From: a gamma proteobacterium symbiont of Ctena orbiculata
Lineage (GTDB): Bacteria; Pseudomonadota; Gammaproteobacteria; Chromatiales; Chromatiaceae
Assembly: GCA_003094535.1 (NCBI GenBank)
Contig: NATV01000075.1
Location: 1 to 33,433 of the forward strand
Length of the DNA stretch: 33,433 nt
Reading direction: 5' to 3'
The notes below the pieces were generated by a model. That model had not been told where the DNA came from. It did not search any database and saw only the letters and a list, made by a program, of their open reading frames with translations. The translations under genes and the position numbers were made by a program. Of this stretch, positions 8,034 to 16,093 are shown in pieces (positions within the stretch are counted from its first letter, which is position 1; each line of letters starts with the position of its first letter).

Positions 8034-8785
8034 GAATACGGAAACACCCTCATACCGTCCCTGGCGACGCTGATATGCGGCGGCAGGCACCTGGGATTTT
8101 CCCGCAGCCAGACATCGAGTCCGTGACCGATATGGGTAAGCACCAAGCGTGCCGGCGCTAGCAGTTTGTCGATCTGCAACACATCATCGAGGTTGTTGTG
8201 TCCTTTGTTCTCGACACCGGGGGCAAAACTGCAATCGACCACCATAAGATCAAGAGAGCGGTCCGCCAGGTAGGTTGAGGTGGCAATCGGCAACCCCTTG
8301 GTGTCGGTCAGGTAGGCAATCTGCCACCTGGCGTCCGAGAACAGATAGCCATAGGTCGGCTTGGAATGATTCAATGGCAGTGGCGTTATCTGCAGATCTC
8401 CCAAACGCCTGCTGTCAAATTGTCTCAGCGCGACAAATTCGAGGATCCCGGGATGTTTATAGAGATCCCCGCATCCCTCCGGGTCTGGCGGTGTGTAGAC
8501 CGGTATGGATTCACCGATACCCCAGCGCAGGTGAAACAGACCCTGTAGATGATCGACATGGAAATGGGTCAGGAATATCGCATCAATCGTACCTGCGGGA
8601 AATCTTTCGCAGAGGTTGAGCTGTCCGGCATCCAGCAACAGCCGTTGACCGTCCGACTCCAGCAGGGCACTGGAAGCCGTGCGGCGCAGTCCAGGGTCTT
8701 TTGCAGCGGCAGTGCAATGGTTGCAGTCACAGCCATACAGGGGAATACCGGCGGCATCGCCGCTGCCGAGCAGGGTCAGACGCAT
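8030..8785 (-). CDS. phnP: PhnP, phosphoribosyl 1,2-cyclic phosphate phosphodiesterase
   Basis: 251-aa metallo-beta-lactamase-fold enzyme that opens 5-phosphoribosyl 1,2-cyclic phosphate, the product of PhnJ, to ribose 1,5-bisphosphate. The active-site motif T-H-F-H-V-D-H supplies His74, His76, Asp78 and His79. The structural zinc cysteines typical of PhnP are visible as C-x-C-x-x-C at 19, 21 and 24. Both sets sit within two residues of the E. coli enzyme. It overlaps phnN by 10 bp upstream and the transporter by 4 bp downstream. The N-terminal cysteine cluster separates it from RNase Z-like relatives. Confidence 0.95.
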   Translation of the reverse strand: MRLTLLGSGDAAGIPLYGCDCNHCTAAAKDPGLRRTASSALLESDGQRLLLDAGQLNLCERFPAGTIDAIFLTHFHVDHLQGLFHLRWGIGESIPVYTPPDPEGCGDLYKHPGILEFVALRQFDSRRLGDLQITPLPLNHSKPTYGYLFSDARWQIAYLTDTKGLPIATSTYLADRSLDLMVVDCSFAPGVENKGHNNLDDVLQIDKLLAPARLVLTHIGHGLDVWLRENPRCLPPHISVARDGMRVFPYS

Positions 8786-9342
8786 AGCCGCTCATTCTCG
8801 CCACTGATCAATTCGACCAGACAATCCCCCGCCTCGGCCAGGGTACCGTTGTTGCTGATACCCACCAACCGCGGATGGTCTAGGCTACGCTCCAGCAACG
8901 CCGCCTGGATCAGCCTTTTTTCGATCTCTTCGCCACTCTCCCGACCGCGGGCCGTCAGTCGATCGCGAAGCCTGTCCGAACTTGCCGAAATCAGCACAGG
9001 GATCAGCTGAGGATAGCTGGACTGGGCCACTTCAAGATAGGCGCGCGAGCCGTTGACAACCACATCCAGGCCCATCTCGAGCCATTTATCGATCTCGATG
9101 CCTATGCCGTACCAGGTGTCGTGACTGCGCCAGCGCATTGCAAAGCAGCCCATTTGCGCACGGCGGGCAAACTCCCCCCGACTCAAGGCCAGGTGATTTT
9201 CACCCCCCGCATCGGCAGGCCGGGTGATATAACGATGGGCAAAGACCAGTTTCCTCTCTGTCGGCATATTCTGCCGTGCATAGGCGATGAGGCTATCCTT
9301 ACCCACACCGGAAGCACCGATGATATAAAAGAGTTCAGCCAT
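8776..9342 (-). CDS. phnN: PhnN, ribose 1,5-bisphosphate phosphokinase
   Basis: 188-aa guanylate-kinase-like enzyme that phosphorylates ribose 1,5-bisphosphate to PRPP, returning the ribose carrier of the C-P lyase pathway to nucleotide metabolism. Walker A is G-A-S-G-V-G-K-D-S at residues 9-17. A further conserved patch around R-Y-I-T-R-P corresponds to the substrate-binding region of guanylate kinases. The ATG at 9342 is chosen because the P-loop follows directly and it overlaps the phnM stop by 8 bp; a longer frame to 9387 would have a non-homologous leader lying inside phnM. Confidence 0.94.
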   Translation of the reverse strand: MAELFYIIGASGVGKDSLIAYARQNMPTERKLVFAHRYITRPADAGGENHLALSRGEFARRAQMGCFAMRWRSHDTWYGIGIEIDKWLEMGLDVVVNGSRAYLEVAQSSYPQLIPVLISASSDRLRDRLTARGRESGEEIEKRLIQAALLERSLDHPRLVGISNNGTLAEAGDCLVELISGENERLCV

Positions 9343-10486
9343 GATCGTAGCGTGCGCGATAGGCCGGTTTGCCGTGCACCCATGCATCGGTGACCTGTGG
9401 CAATCCGCCAGGCTCGCCGACTGCGATCAGATCCGCCCTTTTACCCGCTTCGATAACGCCACGATCTTCGAGTTTAGCGGCCTTGGCCGGATTCGCCGTG
9501 ACCAGGCGTACGGCTGATGGCAGATCCAGATCCGTCTGTCCGGGCAGCGCCATTATCGCCATGATCAATGTGGCGGGTGCATAATCCGCGCAAAGACAGT
9601 CCGCCACACCCTCATGGATGGCATCGACAGCCCGCATCGAACCCGACTGACTCTTGCCGCGGATGATGTTTGGTGCCCCTACAATGGTTGACATCCCCGC
9701 AGCCTTGGCTGCCCTTGCCGCCTCCAGGCAGATCGGGAACTCGGAGATATCGGCCCCGATGCCGCTCATGGTGGTAATGCGCTCGGCCGAGTCGTCGTCA
9801 TGGCTTGCCACCGAGATACCGGCTGCATGGGCAGCCAGGGCCAGTTCGTACATGCGCGCATAGGCACCGCTCGCGGCCTCGATCTTGCGCTCGACGATCA
9901 CCTCCACTTCATCCGCGGTCTTTTTGTAGGTACGAGTCAAATAGTCCCGGTATGCAGCCATGTCTTTGAACTGTCCCTGTCCCGGGGTGTGGTCCATCAT
10001 CGAGATGAGGTGCATGGACTGCTCGGCCAGCAACTCCTTCAGAATCGGCAGACCGGTTTCATCGGTAATCTCGTATCGGCAATGGACCCGGTTATCCACC
10101 AGTCCATGGGGGTGCCAGTCATGAACGGCGCGGGCGATCTCTGCCGCAAAGTGGCTGTTGCGAACACCCAGTTCATCATGGGCAAAGGAGAGCGCATGAT
10201 AGACGGTGGTGATTCCCGCGGCGGCATTGCGCTTATCCGCCTGCGCGCAGGCAAAGGTCAAGGGAAAGTGCACATTGGGGCGCGGTTCGACCTCCTTTTC
10301 CAAGGCATCGCAGTGCAGGTCGACCATCCCCGGCAGAAGCCACTTGCCCTGTAGATCGATCACCTCACTACCGGCGCTGGAGAGAGGATCGATGGCGGTG
10401 ATCACACCGTCCTCGATCAGGACCGAGGCGTCATACGCGATCTCATCGAACAATACCACCCGTGCATGGGTGAGGCAGGTTTTCAT
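9335..10486 (-). CDS. phnM: PhnM, ribosyl-phosphonate 5-triphosphate diphosphatase
   Basis: 383-aa amidohydrolase-superfamily enzyme that removes pyrophosphate from alpha-D-ribose 1-alkylphosphonate 5-triphosphate, producing the 5-phosphate substrate of PhnJ. The metal motif M-V-D-L-H-C-D (His58, Asp60) and the diagnostic A-L-E-K-E-V-E-P-R-P-N that follows are both present. Further metal ligands are plausible at S-H-D-D-D-S near residue 230. Length matches E. coli PhnM (378). It starts on the last base of the phnL stop (TGATG) and overlaps phnN by 8 bp. Confidence 0.96.
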   Translation of the reverse strand: MKTCLTHARVVLFDEIAYDASVLIEDGVITAIDPLSSAGSEVIDLQGKWLLPGMVDLHCDALEKEVEPRPNVHFPLTFACAQADKRNAAAGITTVYHALSFAHDELGVRNSHFAAEIARAVHDWHPHGLVDNRVHCRYEITDETGLPILKELLAEQSMHLISMMDHTPGQGQFKDMAAYRDYLTRTYKKTADEVEVIVERKIEAASGAYARMYELALAAHAAGISVASHDDDSAERITTMSGIGADISEFPICLEAARAAKAAGMSTIVGAPNIIRGKSQSGSMRAVDAIHEGVADCLCADYAPATLIMAIMALPGQTDLDLPSAVRLVTANPAKAAKLEDRGVIEAGKRADLIAVGEPGGLPQVTDAWVHGKPAYRARYDHG

Positions 10487-11211
10487 CAGGCAATCTCCTC
10501 CAGGGGTGAATCGGTCATGATCGGAGGCTTAAGCTCGACCACCCTATCGGCTACCCTCTTCACCAGCTCGGGCTGATGAAAGATGGCCAGCATGGCGACG
10601 CCCTCCTGTTTCAGTTTCTCTATCAGGCCGACCACGAGATCACTGGTCTTGAGGTCGAGACTCGCCGTGGGTTCGTCCAACAGCAGCAGCCGCGGCTTGG
10701 CAACCAGGCCCCGCGCCAGGTTGACCCGCTGCCTCTCGCCGCCGGAAAAGGTGGCGGGGGAGATGCCCCACAGGCGTCGCGGCATATTCATCGCGGCCAG
10801 CATGTCACGGGCCAGGGCCCTCGCCTCCTCCAGCGGACGGCCGCGTTGAACCAAGGGTTGCGCAACCACATCTTCAGTGGCCTGGCGCGGCAGGAAGCGG
10901 AGGAATTGGGTGACAAAAGCGATTTCGTCACGGCGCAGTTGCAATATCCGGTGTTCATCGGCCTTGGCCAGATCGATGTCTCGACCATCCGCGGCGGTAT
11001 AGTTCAAGCATCCCGCACTCGGCAGGTAGGTGCGATAGATACCCTTTAAAACGGAGGATTTGCCCGCTCCGGTTGGACCGACGAGCGCTGTCAGGCTGCC
11101 GCTGAATACCTCGAGGTCCACATTATGGGAGGATGGGATGACCTTCAGCTGTTCATGCAGCACGAATTGCTTGCAGTAGCCCTCCACGCGCAGGATGGCT
11201 TGTTCCGTCAT
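10486..11211 (-). CDS. phnL: PhnL, ABC-type ATPase of the C-P lyase system
   Basis: 241-aa ABC ATPase without a membrane partner. Walker A is G-P-T-G-A-G-K-S-S (45-53), the signature F-S-G-G-E-R-Q-R-V and Walker B L-L-L-L-D-E-P-T-A-S-L-D. PhnL is needed, with PhnG, PhnH and PhnI, to transfer the phosphonate to the ribose of ATP, displacing adenine. Its identity rests on the family signature and on its position between phnK and phnM. It starts 10 bp after the phnK stop. It is not an importer subunit, since PhnC fills that role here. Confidence 0.94.
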   Translation of the reverse strand: MTEQAILRVEGYCKQFVLHEQLKVIPSSHNVDLEVFSGSLTALVGPTGAGKSSVLKGIYRTYLPSAGCLNYTAADGRDIDLAKADEHRILQLRRDEIAFVTQFLRFLPRQATEDVVAQPLVQRGRPLEEARALARDMLAAMNMPRRLWGISPATFSGGERQRVNLARGLVAKPRLLLLDEPTASLDLKTSDLVVGLIEKLKQEGVAMLAIFHQPELVKRVADRVVELKPPIMTDSPLEEIA

Positions 11212-11221
11212 CTATATCTCC

Positions 11222-12052
11222 TCACAAGGCAGAGGCAACCAGGCGTTGCGTGTAGGCATGTTGCGGATCTTCAAGGATCTGGTCGGTGAGACCGGTTTCG
11301 ATTACCCGACCATATTTCATCACCAGGGTGCGATCAGCCAACAGGCGGATCACGCCAAGGTCATGGGTGACCACGATCATGGCGGTGTGGGATTGCTGCT
11401 GGATCTCCAGGATCAGATCGAGAATCGCCGCCTGTACCGAGAGATCGAGGCCGGTTGTAACTTCATCCAGGAACAACAGCGGCGGATTGGTCGCCAATGA
11501 CTTGGCGATCTGCACCCGCTGCTGCATGCCGCCGGAAAAGTTTTTCGGCATCTCGTCCATGCGCTCGGGCAAAACCTCGGTTCGCGTCAGCAGGCTGACC
11601 GCACGTTGGCGAATCCGGTCGTAATTGTCCACATCGGACATCAGCAGGCGTTCGGCGATATTGCCCCCGGCGGAGATCTCGAAGTTCAAACCCTGATGGG
11701 GATTCTGGTAGACCATGCCGAAGCGCTGATTGACCAGGCGGCGCTGTTCGGCCTTGTTGAGTTCAAACAGCTTGAACGCTTCCCCCTGATCATAAAAAGT
11801 GGCAGTGCCACCAGTCGGTTCCTGGTCGAAGTAGAGACACTTGACCGCGGTGGACTTGCCGGAACCGGACTCGCCCATGATGCCGAGGATCTCGCCGGCG
11901 TAGAGATCGAAGGAGACATCATGGGCGGCAACCACGCTGCCGCAATCGGGGCAGATGTTGGAGTCGAAATCGGGACCGGTCTTCAGATAACAAACGGGAC
12001 AACCCTTGCTGTAGCGCTTGCTGAGATTGCGCACCTTCAGCACCCTATCCAT
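11222..12052 (-). CDS. phnK: PhnK, ABC-type ATPase bound to the C-P lyase core
   Basis: 276-aa ABC ATPase that in E. coli docks on PhnJ in the PhnGHIJ core complex. Walker A is G-E-S-G-S-G-K-S-T (60-68), the signature F-S-G-G-M-Q-Q-R-V and Walker B L-L-F-L-D-E-V-T, with Val in place of the usual Pro. An insertion near the N-terminus carries two C-x-x-C pairs (Cys18/21 and Cys34/37), a probable metal knuckle that is absent from the shorter E. coli protein, as far as I recall, but present in other PhnK lineages. It overlaps phnJ by 8 bp, consistent with stoichiometric synthesis. Confidence 0.94.
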   Translation of the reverse strand: MDRVLKVRNLSKRYSKGCPVCYLKTGPDFDSNICPDCGSVVAAHDVSFDLYAGEILGIMGESGSGKSTAVKCLYFDQEPTGGTATFYDQGEAFKLFELNKAEQRRLVNQRFGMVYQNPHQGLNFEISAGGNIAERLLMSDVDNYDRIRQRAVSLLTRTEVLPERMDEMPKNFSGGMQQRVQIAKSLATNPPLLFLDEVTTGLDLSVQAAILDLILEIQQQSHTAMIVVTHDLGVIRLLADRTLVMKYGRVIETGLTDQILEDPQHAYTQRLVASAL

Positions 12053-12923
12053 AGATCACCTCCGCTGCTGTCTGCCGTGCCAACTGCTCGTCGCACCAGT
12101 CGGCGTCTGAACAGCGGTATACCTGTTCGCCGCTGTTGGAATCGACGTACTCGTCGAGAAAGCTGTTGTCACAGCCACAGCGCGCACAAGCACGGCGCCT
12201 GCCCTGTTCGTCAAGGAACGCCTCGACGCGAAAGGGTTTGTCCTCGAAGGCCAGCGGTTCCGCCTTGGTGTAGGGTGGAACGGCGTAGATCTTTTTCTCG
12301 CGACCGGCGCCAAGCAACACCAGCGCTTTCGACATATGCAGCTTGGGCACATCCCAGCGCGGGATAGGCGAAGGATCGATAACATAATGGTCGTTGATCC
12401 GGGTCGGATAACGGTGAGAGATGGTGATCTCATCGAACTTGACGATATCCTCGTAGAGCTTGACCAGCAGGCGGGAGTAGTCCGCCTCCCCATGCAGCTG
12501 CTTGCGCTTCTCTTCCGAGGCCTCCACCACTACCAGGGGATCGGGATAGGGCACCTGCAACACCAGCAACTGATCCTCACGCAGGGGCTTTTCCGGTATG
12601 CGGTGGCGGGACTGGATCAGATCCGCCTCCCCGGTGACCCGGGTCGTGCCTACTCCGGGACAGGTCATCTCGATAAATGAGCGCAGGTTGACCGCGTTGA
12701 CCGAATCGTCCGAGCCCTGATCGATCACCTTGAGGACCTCCCCCGCCCCGATCAGGGCAAGGGTGAGTTGCAGACCGCCGGTGCCGAAGCCGCGCCCCAT
12801 GGGCATCTCCCTGCTCGAATAGGGCACCTGATATCCGGGTATGGCCACCGCTTTGAGGCTGGTGCGGCGTATCTCCTTCTTGGCGTACTCGTCGAGAAAG
12901 CCAAACTGTTGCGCAAGAATCAT
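12045..12923 (-). CDS. phnJ: PhnJ, radical-SAM C-P lyase
   Basis: 292-aa catalytic subunit that cleaves the carbon-phosphorus bond of ribose 1-alkylphosphonate 5-phosphate, releasing an alkane (methane from methylphosphonate) and the cyclic ribose phosphate. The atypical cluster motif is at the C-terminus: Cys246, Cys249 and Cys271 for the [4Fe-4S] cluster, and Cys277 in C-S-D-A-D-W-C at the thiyl-radical position (E. coli 241, 244, 266, 272). The start is ATG 12923, giving M-I-L-A-Q-Q-F-G-F-L; a frame open to 13238 adds about 105 residues that merely shadow phnI. It lies 14 bp after phnI and overlaps phnK. Confidence 0.97.
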   Translation of the reverse strand: MILAQQFGFLDEYAKKEIRRTSLKAVAIPGYQVPYSSREMPMGRGFGTGGLQLTLALIGAGEVLKVIDQGSDDSVNAVNLRSFIEMTCPGVGTTRVTGEADLIQSRHRIPEKPLREDQLLVLQVPYPDPLVVVEASEEKRKQLHGEADYSRLLVKLYEDIVKFDEITISHRYPTRINDHYVIDPSPIPRWDVPKLHMSKALVLLGAGREKKIYAVPPYTKAEPLAFEDKPFRVEAFLDEQGRRRACARCGCDNSFLDEYVDSNSGEQVYRCSDADWCDEQLARQTAAEVIYG

Positions 12924-12937
12924 TCGCTCTGCTCCTG

Positions 12938-14032
12938 CTATTGCTTCGCCTGGGTGGCGCGCAGGCGGTCCATGTCGGACTGGAAGGTTACGTAGTGCGG
13001 CATCTTGTAATGGGTGCAAAACCCCATCGATTCGATACCGTCCACATGGAGCAATACAAACTCCGGATCTTCGGATGGATTCCTCGGTCCATGCTGGATG
13101 CCGTTCTGCAGGGAGCGATCGAGTATCGCCATGCTGATCGCCTTGACCTCGTTGTGGCCGAAGCAGGCGCCATAACCAAGGGTGAAGAGCGGCTTGCCGC
13201 CCTCCCCGTCGGCCTCGTACATGGCGACCACCTCGCACTCGGTCAGCTCCACCTCGCCCACCTCCATCGGCTGGCCGGTGATCGGATGGGGCAGAAGTAC
13301 CGGCAGATAGCCGACCCGCAATTCAGCCACGGTGGGGTGCACATCGCCGTAGCCCCGCATGTTTGAATAGGCGATCGCCAGCAGCGATCCCTGTTCGCCG
13401 CGGGCCATGGTCGCCAGGGCGGCGGAACGGGACACCGGAAAAATCAACGGCTCGCGGGTGATATCGAAGGGGGACTGCTGACCACGCTGCTCGTCCAGCG
13501 GTGCCAACAGGCCATCTTTGCGCAACTGTTCCAGCACCTTTGGAAAGGTGTCGGGTATCTCATCTACATTCAGATTCTTGAACCATTCACCGCTGATGGC
13601 GCGAAACTGTTCCGGGGACTCGTTGAGCAGTTCCATGCGCATCAAGCGCAGATGGTAGTCGGTGGTCGCACCGAGCATCTGCCCCCCCGGGATATCCTTG
13701 AACGCCGAAGAGATACGCCGGGTGATGCGCATTTTGCGGCTATCGAGCAGCTCGGTCTCCGCCAGTCTCGGTACGGTGGATCGGTATGCGCGCAGGATGA
13801 AGGAGGCCTCCAGGCTGTCCCCCTGGGCCTGCTTTATTGCAAGGGATGCCAAGCGCGGGTGATAGACCCCGCCCTCTGAGAGAACCCGGCCATGGAGCAG
13901 GCGCAGCTGGTTCTCGATGGTATCGGCCTGCAACGGTCGTGCGCGCGCTCCTTGGCGTGTGCGCAGGTATTCAAGCACCGCCTTGGATCCCTCGATGGCC
14001 TGGCCACCGCCCTTGATCGCCACATATGCCAT
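12938..14032 (-). CDS. phnI: PhnI, C-P lyase core subunit
   Basis: 364-aa subunit of the PhnGHIJ complex. In E. coli PhnI acts as a nucleosidase and, with G, H and L, couples ATP to the phosphonate. The start at 14032 gives M-A-Y-V-A-I-K-G-G, the typical PhnI beginning, and its A is the final base of the phnH TGA (TGATG). A frame open to 14128 would read through phnH. Conserved family stretches include H-P-R-L-A-S-L and, near the C-terminus, C-T-H-Y-K-M-P-H-Y-V-T-F-Q-S-D. Length is close to E. coli PhnI (354). Confidence 0.96.
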   Translation of the reverse strand: MAYVAIKGGGQAIEGSKAVLEYLRTRQGARARPLQADTIENQLRLLHGRVLSEGGVYHPRLASLAIKQAQGDSLEASFILRAYRSTVPRLAETELLDSRKMRITRRISSAFKDIPGGQMLGATTDYHLRLMRMELLNESPEQFRAISGEWFKNLNVDEIPDTFPKVLEQLRKDGLLAPLDEQRGQQSPFDITREPLIFPVSRSAALATMARGEQGSLLAIAYSNMRGYGDVHPTVAELRVGYLPVLLPHPITGQPMEVGEVELTECEVVAMYEADGEGGKPLFTLGYGACFGHNEVKAISMAILDRSLQNGIQHGPRNPSEDPEFVLLHVDGIESMGFCTHYKMPHYVTFQSDMDRLRATQAKQ

Positions 14033-14583
14033 CAGGCCACCTCCACCTTGGTGGTTCTCGGCAGCGCGAGCACCGCCGAATCGTCCACCAGCAGTAGATC
14101 GACACCCAGGGGATAACCGCAGACCCACTCCTCACGCCGCCTGATCCAATCAGGATCCAAGCCGGCGATGCTGCAGTCCGCATTGCCGTTGACACCGGGA
14201 CCCTTGAGACTGAGTTTCAGTTCACCCCTGTGCAGGGAATCGACGTAGATGATCAATGTGGCCGATCGCTCCGGACTTGGCAGGCTGCCCAATTTGGGCT
14301 GAAACCGCGCCGCCCTGTTTCCCCTGCAGAGGATGTAATCGGCCTCTCCAGGCGCTGCGGCCGAGGCCTGAAGCAGAGGCCAATCTTCCGCTTCCAGGAG
14401 GTCGTCCGGATCAGCCAGCGACACTTCGGCATCAAGCAAGGTAGCCAGCACAGCGAGGCTTGCCAGACCTCCCTGTTGATGCAGAATCGATTTCACCCTT
14501 CCGGGATGGGATATGGCGTCGAGCAGAGCGCGATAGTTCTGCTGCTGTACATGCGCTGTCCAGATCGCCGAGACCTCAAGCAT
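14032..14583 (-). CDS. phnH: PhnH, C-P lyase core subunit
   Basis: 183-aa structural subunit of the PhnGHIJ core. PhnH has a PLP-transferase-like fold without the cofactor. Recognised by its position between phnG and phnI, its length, and motifs such as Y-R-A-L-L-D-A-I-S-H-P-G-R near the start. Three nearby ATGs compete. 14583 is preferred because GGGAG lies 6 bases upstream and the product begins M-L-E-V-S-A-I-W; 14589 would leave no spacing. It overlaps phnG by 8 bp and phnI by 1 bp. Confidence 0.92.
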   Translation of the reverse strand: MLEVSAIWTAHVQQQNYRALLDAISHPGRVKSILHQQGGLASLAVLATLLDAEVSLADPDDLLEAEDWPLLQASAAAPGEADYILCRGNRAARFQPKLGSLPSPERSATLIIYVDSLHRGELKLSLKGPGVNGNADCSIAGLDPDWIRRREEWVCGYPLGVDLLLVDDSAVLALPRTTKVEVA

Positions 14584-15040
14584 CCTCATCTCCCACATCA
14601 TCGAGCAGGGAGAAATCGACACGGGTTCGCGCCAGGATGGCCTTGCGCTCCCTACTCCGCTGTGCACGCAGCTCGATACCCTCTTCGATTAAGGCTGCAA
14701 CCTTTTCCCAACCGGGAAGCTGTGCAGCGAGCACCGCATCGCAGAGCGCCATCCGCTCGGCGCGCTCAACCCGATCGTCCATCACCAGGGCGCAGCCCTC
14801 GGCAGACTCACCCTGCTCGGTGGTTACCCTCAGCCAGCATGTGGCCAAGGGGAATTCACCGAGATAGAAGGCGTCGCCAAGAGTCGTCTCACGCAGCTTT
14901 AGCATTCCCAAACCACTCTGAGGCAGTGCCTTGGGCGTCACCTTCCAACTTCGAGGAAAGCTCTCCGCCAGCCTGGCCAGTGATTGCTCGGGCACAGCGC
15001 TCAAGGCACTCACCCACTGTTCTCTTGGTAGTCTGCTCAT
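14576..15040 (-). CDS. phnG: PhnG, C-P lyase core subunit
   Basis: 154-aa subunit of the PhnGHIJ core (E. coli PhnG is 150 aa), needed with PhnI for the nucleosidase/phosphonate-coupling step. The family features are R-x-x-W near the N-terminus, a central F-Y-L-G-E-F-P-L-A-T-C-W-L-R-V block and a late C-D-A-V-L-A-A-Q-L-P-G-W. It is the first of the catalytic genes, 54 bp after phnE, the longest gap between phnC and the end of the operon. A 6-bp inverted repeat, AGATAT/ATATCT (15047-15064), lies just upstream of its start; its role is unknown. Confidence 0.93.
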   Translation of the reverse strand: MSRLPREQWVSALSAVPEQSLARLAESFPRSWKVTPKALPQSGLGMLKLRETTLGDAFYLGEFPLATCWLRVTTEQGESAEGCALVMDDRVERAERMALCDAVLAAQLPGWEKVAALIEEGIELRAQRSRERKAILARTRVDFSLLDDVGDEDA

Positions 15041-15094
15041 TTATCCAGATATCTATACATATCTATTGTTGCTGGGACCCAATACATAAGAATT

Positions 15095-16093
15095 TCAAAG
15101 TGTTTTTGTGCGAAGTTTCTGAGAGATCATTTCCAACGCAACCACGGTGATAAAGATCACCAGAAGGATGGTGGAAACATGGCTGTAATCGAACAGGTCC
15201 CAACGCCCCTTCAACTCCATGCCTATGCCGCCGGCACCGACGATTCCAAGCACGGTTGCGGTGCGGATATTGCGTTCGAAGATATACTGCACATAGGCGA
15301 TCCAGGCTGGCAGCACATGGGGAAAGACGGCAAAGCGCAGCACCTTCATGGTGTTGGCGCCGGAGGCGGCCAAGGCGGTTTGCGGGCCTGGCGGGGCGTT
15401 CTCTATCTCATCGGCGAAGAACTTGCCCAGTACGCCGCTGGTGTGGATCGCCAGTGCCAACACCCCGGCGATGGGGCCGAAGCCGTACATAAGCACAAGA
15501 AACAGGGCGATGATCAGTTCCGGCATGGCGCGGTGAAAACTGAGCCAGCCACGGGCGATGGTGTAGACAATCCTGTGGGGTGTGTAGTTGCGGCTGGAGA
15601 GGATTCCCAGCGGCAGCGAGATCATCACCGAAATCGCCGTACCCCAGAAGCCCATCTCGATGGTTTCCCACATCTTGGCCAATACCTTGGTCAGATAACC
15701 GATGGGCTCGACAAGAAACTCGGTGGTTTCGGTGGTCCAGGTATCGGTCAGTGCATCGTACTCCTTGTCCTCAGCGACCTCGATGTAGGAGAACAGCGGC
15801 GGATTGTCGCGATCGAATCCCTCCAGGCGATTGACAGCGGTGCGATCGGAGATCTGCAGGGGGAAGGCCTTGCTGCCGAAGCGAACCGCACCATCGAGTA
15901 CTTGCGACTCACCGATACCCGCCATGGAGAGCGCCGCTTTGCCTGTCTCGACAAAGGCCTTGTCCATCTCCGTGTTGTGCGCGGAAATCGACAGCAGGAT
16001 TATCGCGACGAACAGAATGAAAATGTTCTTTGGGGTAACCGTACGATGAAGCTCCCACTGTTCCCAGGAGCGACCGGGAATATCAGTGCTCAT
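15095..16093 (-). CDS. phnE: PhnE, phosphonate ABC transporter permease
   Basis: 332-aa inner-membrane permease of the PhnCDE importer. TM1 lies at about 23-40 and the remaining helices between 147 and 325. The EAA-type coupling loop, L-A-A-S-G-A-N-T-M-K-V-L-R-F-A, is at about 241-255 and contacts PhnC. Between TM1 and TM2 there is a hydrophilic stretch of roughly 100 residues (41-145, acidic, with E-V-A-E-D-K-E-Y-D) predicted to be periplasmic; E. coli PhnE is some 60-70 residues shorter. Start ATG 16093 overlaps the phnC stop as ATGA. Only one permease gene is present, so it should act as a homodimer. Confidence 0.94.
   Translation of the reverse strand: MSTDIPGRSWEQWELHRTVTPKNIFILFVAIILLSISAHNTEMDKAFVETGKAALSMAGIGESQVLDGAVRFGSKAFPLQISDRTAVNRLEGFDRDNPPLFSYIEVAEDKEYDALTDTWTTETTEFLVEPIGYLTKVLAKMWETIEMGFWGTAISVMISLPLGILSSRNYTPHRIVYTIARGWLSFHRAMPELIIALFLVLMYGFGPIAGVLALAIHTSGVLGKFFADEIENAPPGPQTALAASGANTMKVLRFAVFPHVLPAWIAYVQYIFERNIRTATVLGIVGAGGIGMELKGRWDLFDYSHVSTILLVIFITVVALEMISQKLRTKTL

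Noticed and set aside
12924-13238. N-terminal extension of PhnJ by 105 residues
   Set aside because: The extension lies wholly inside phnI, has shadow-like composition, and the family start fits ATG 12923.
15047-15064. AGATAT/ATATCT inverted repeat between phnE and phnG
   Set aside because: Short, AT-only arms in a 54-bp gap can occur by chance and no T-run follows, so it is not called as a terminator or operator.
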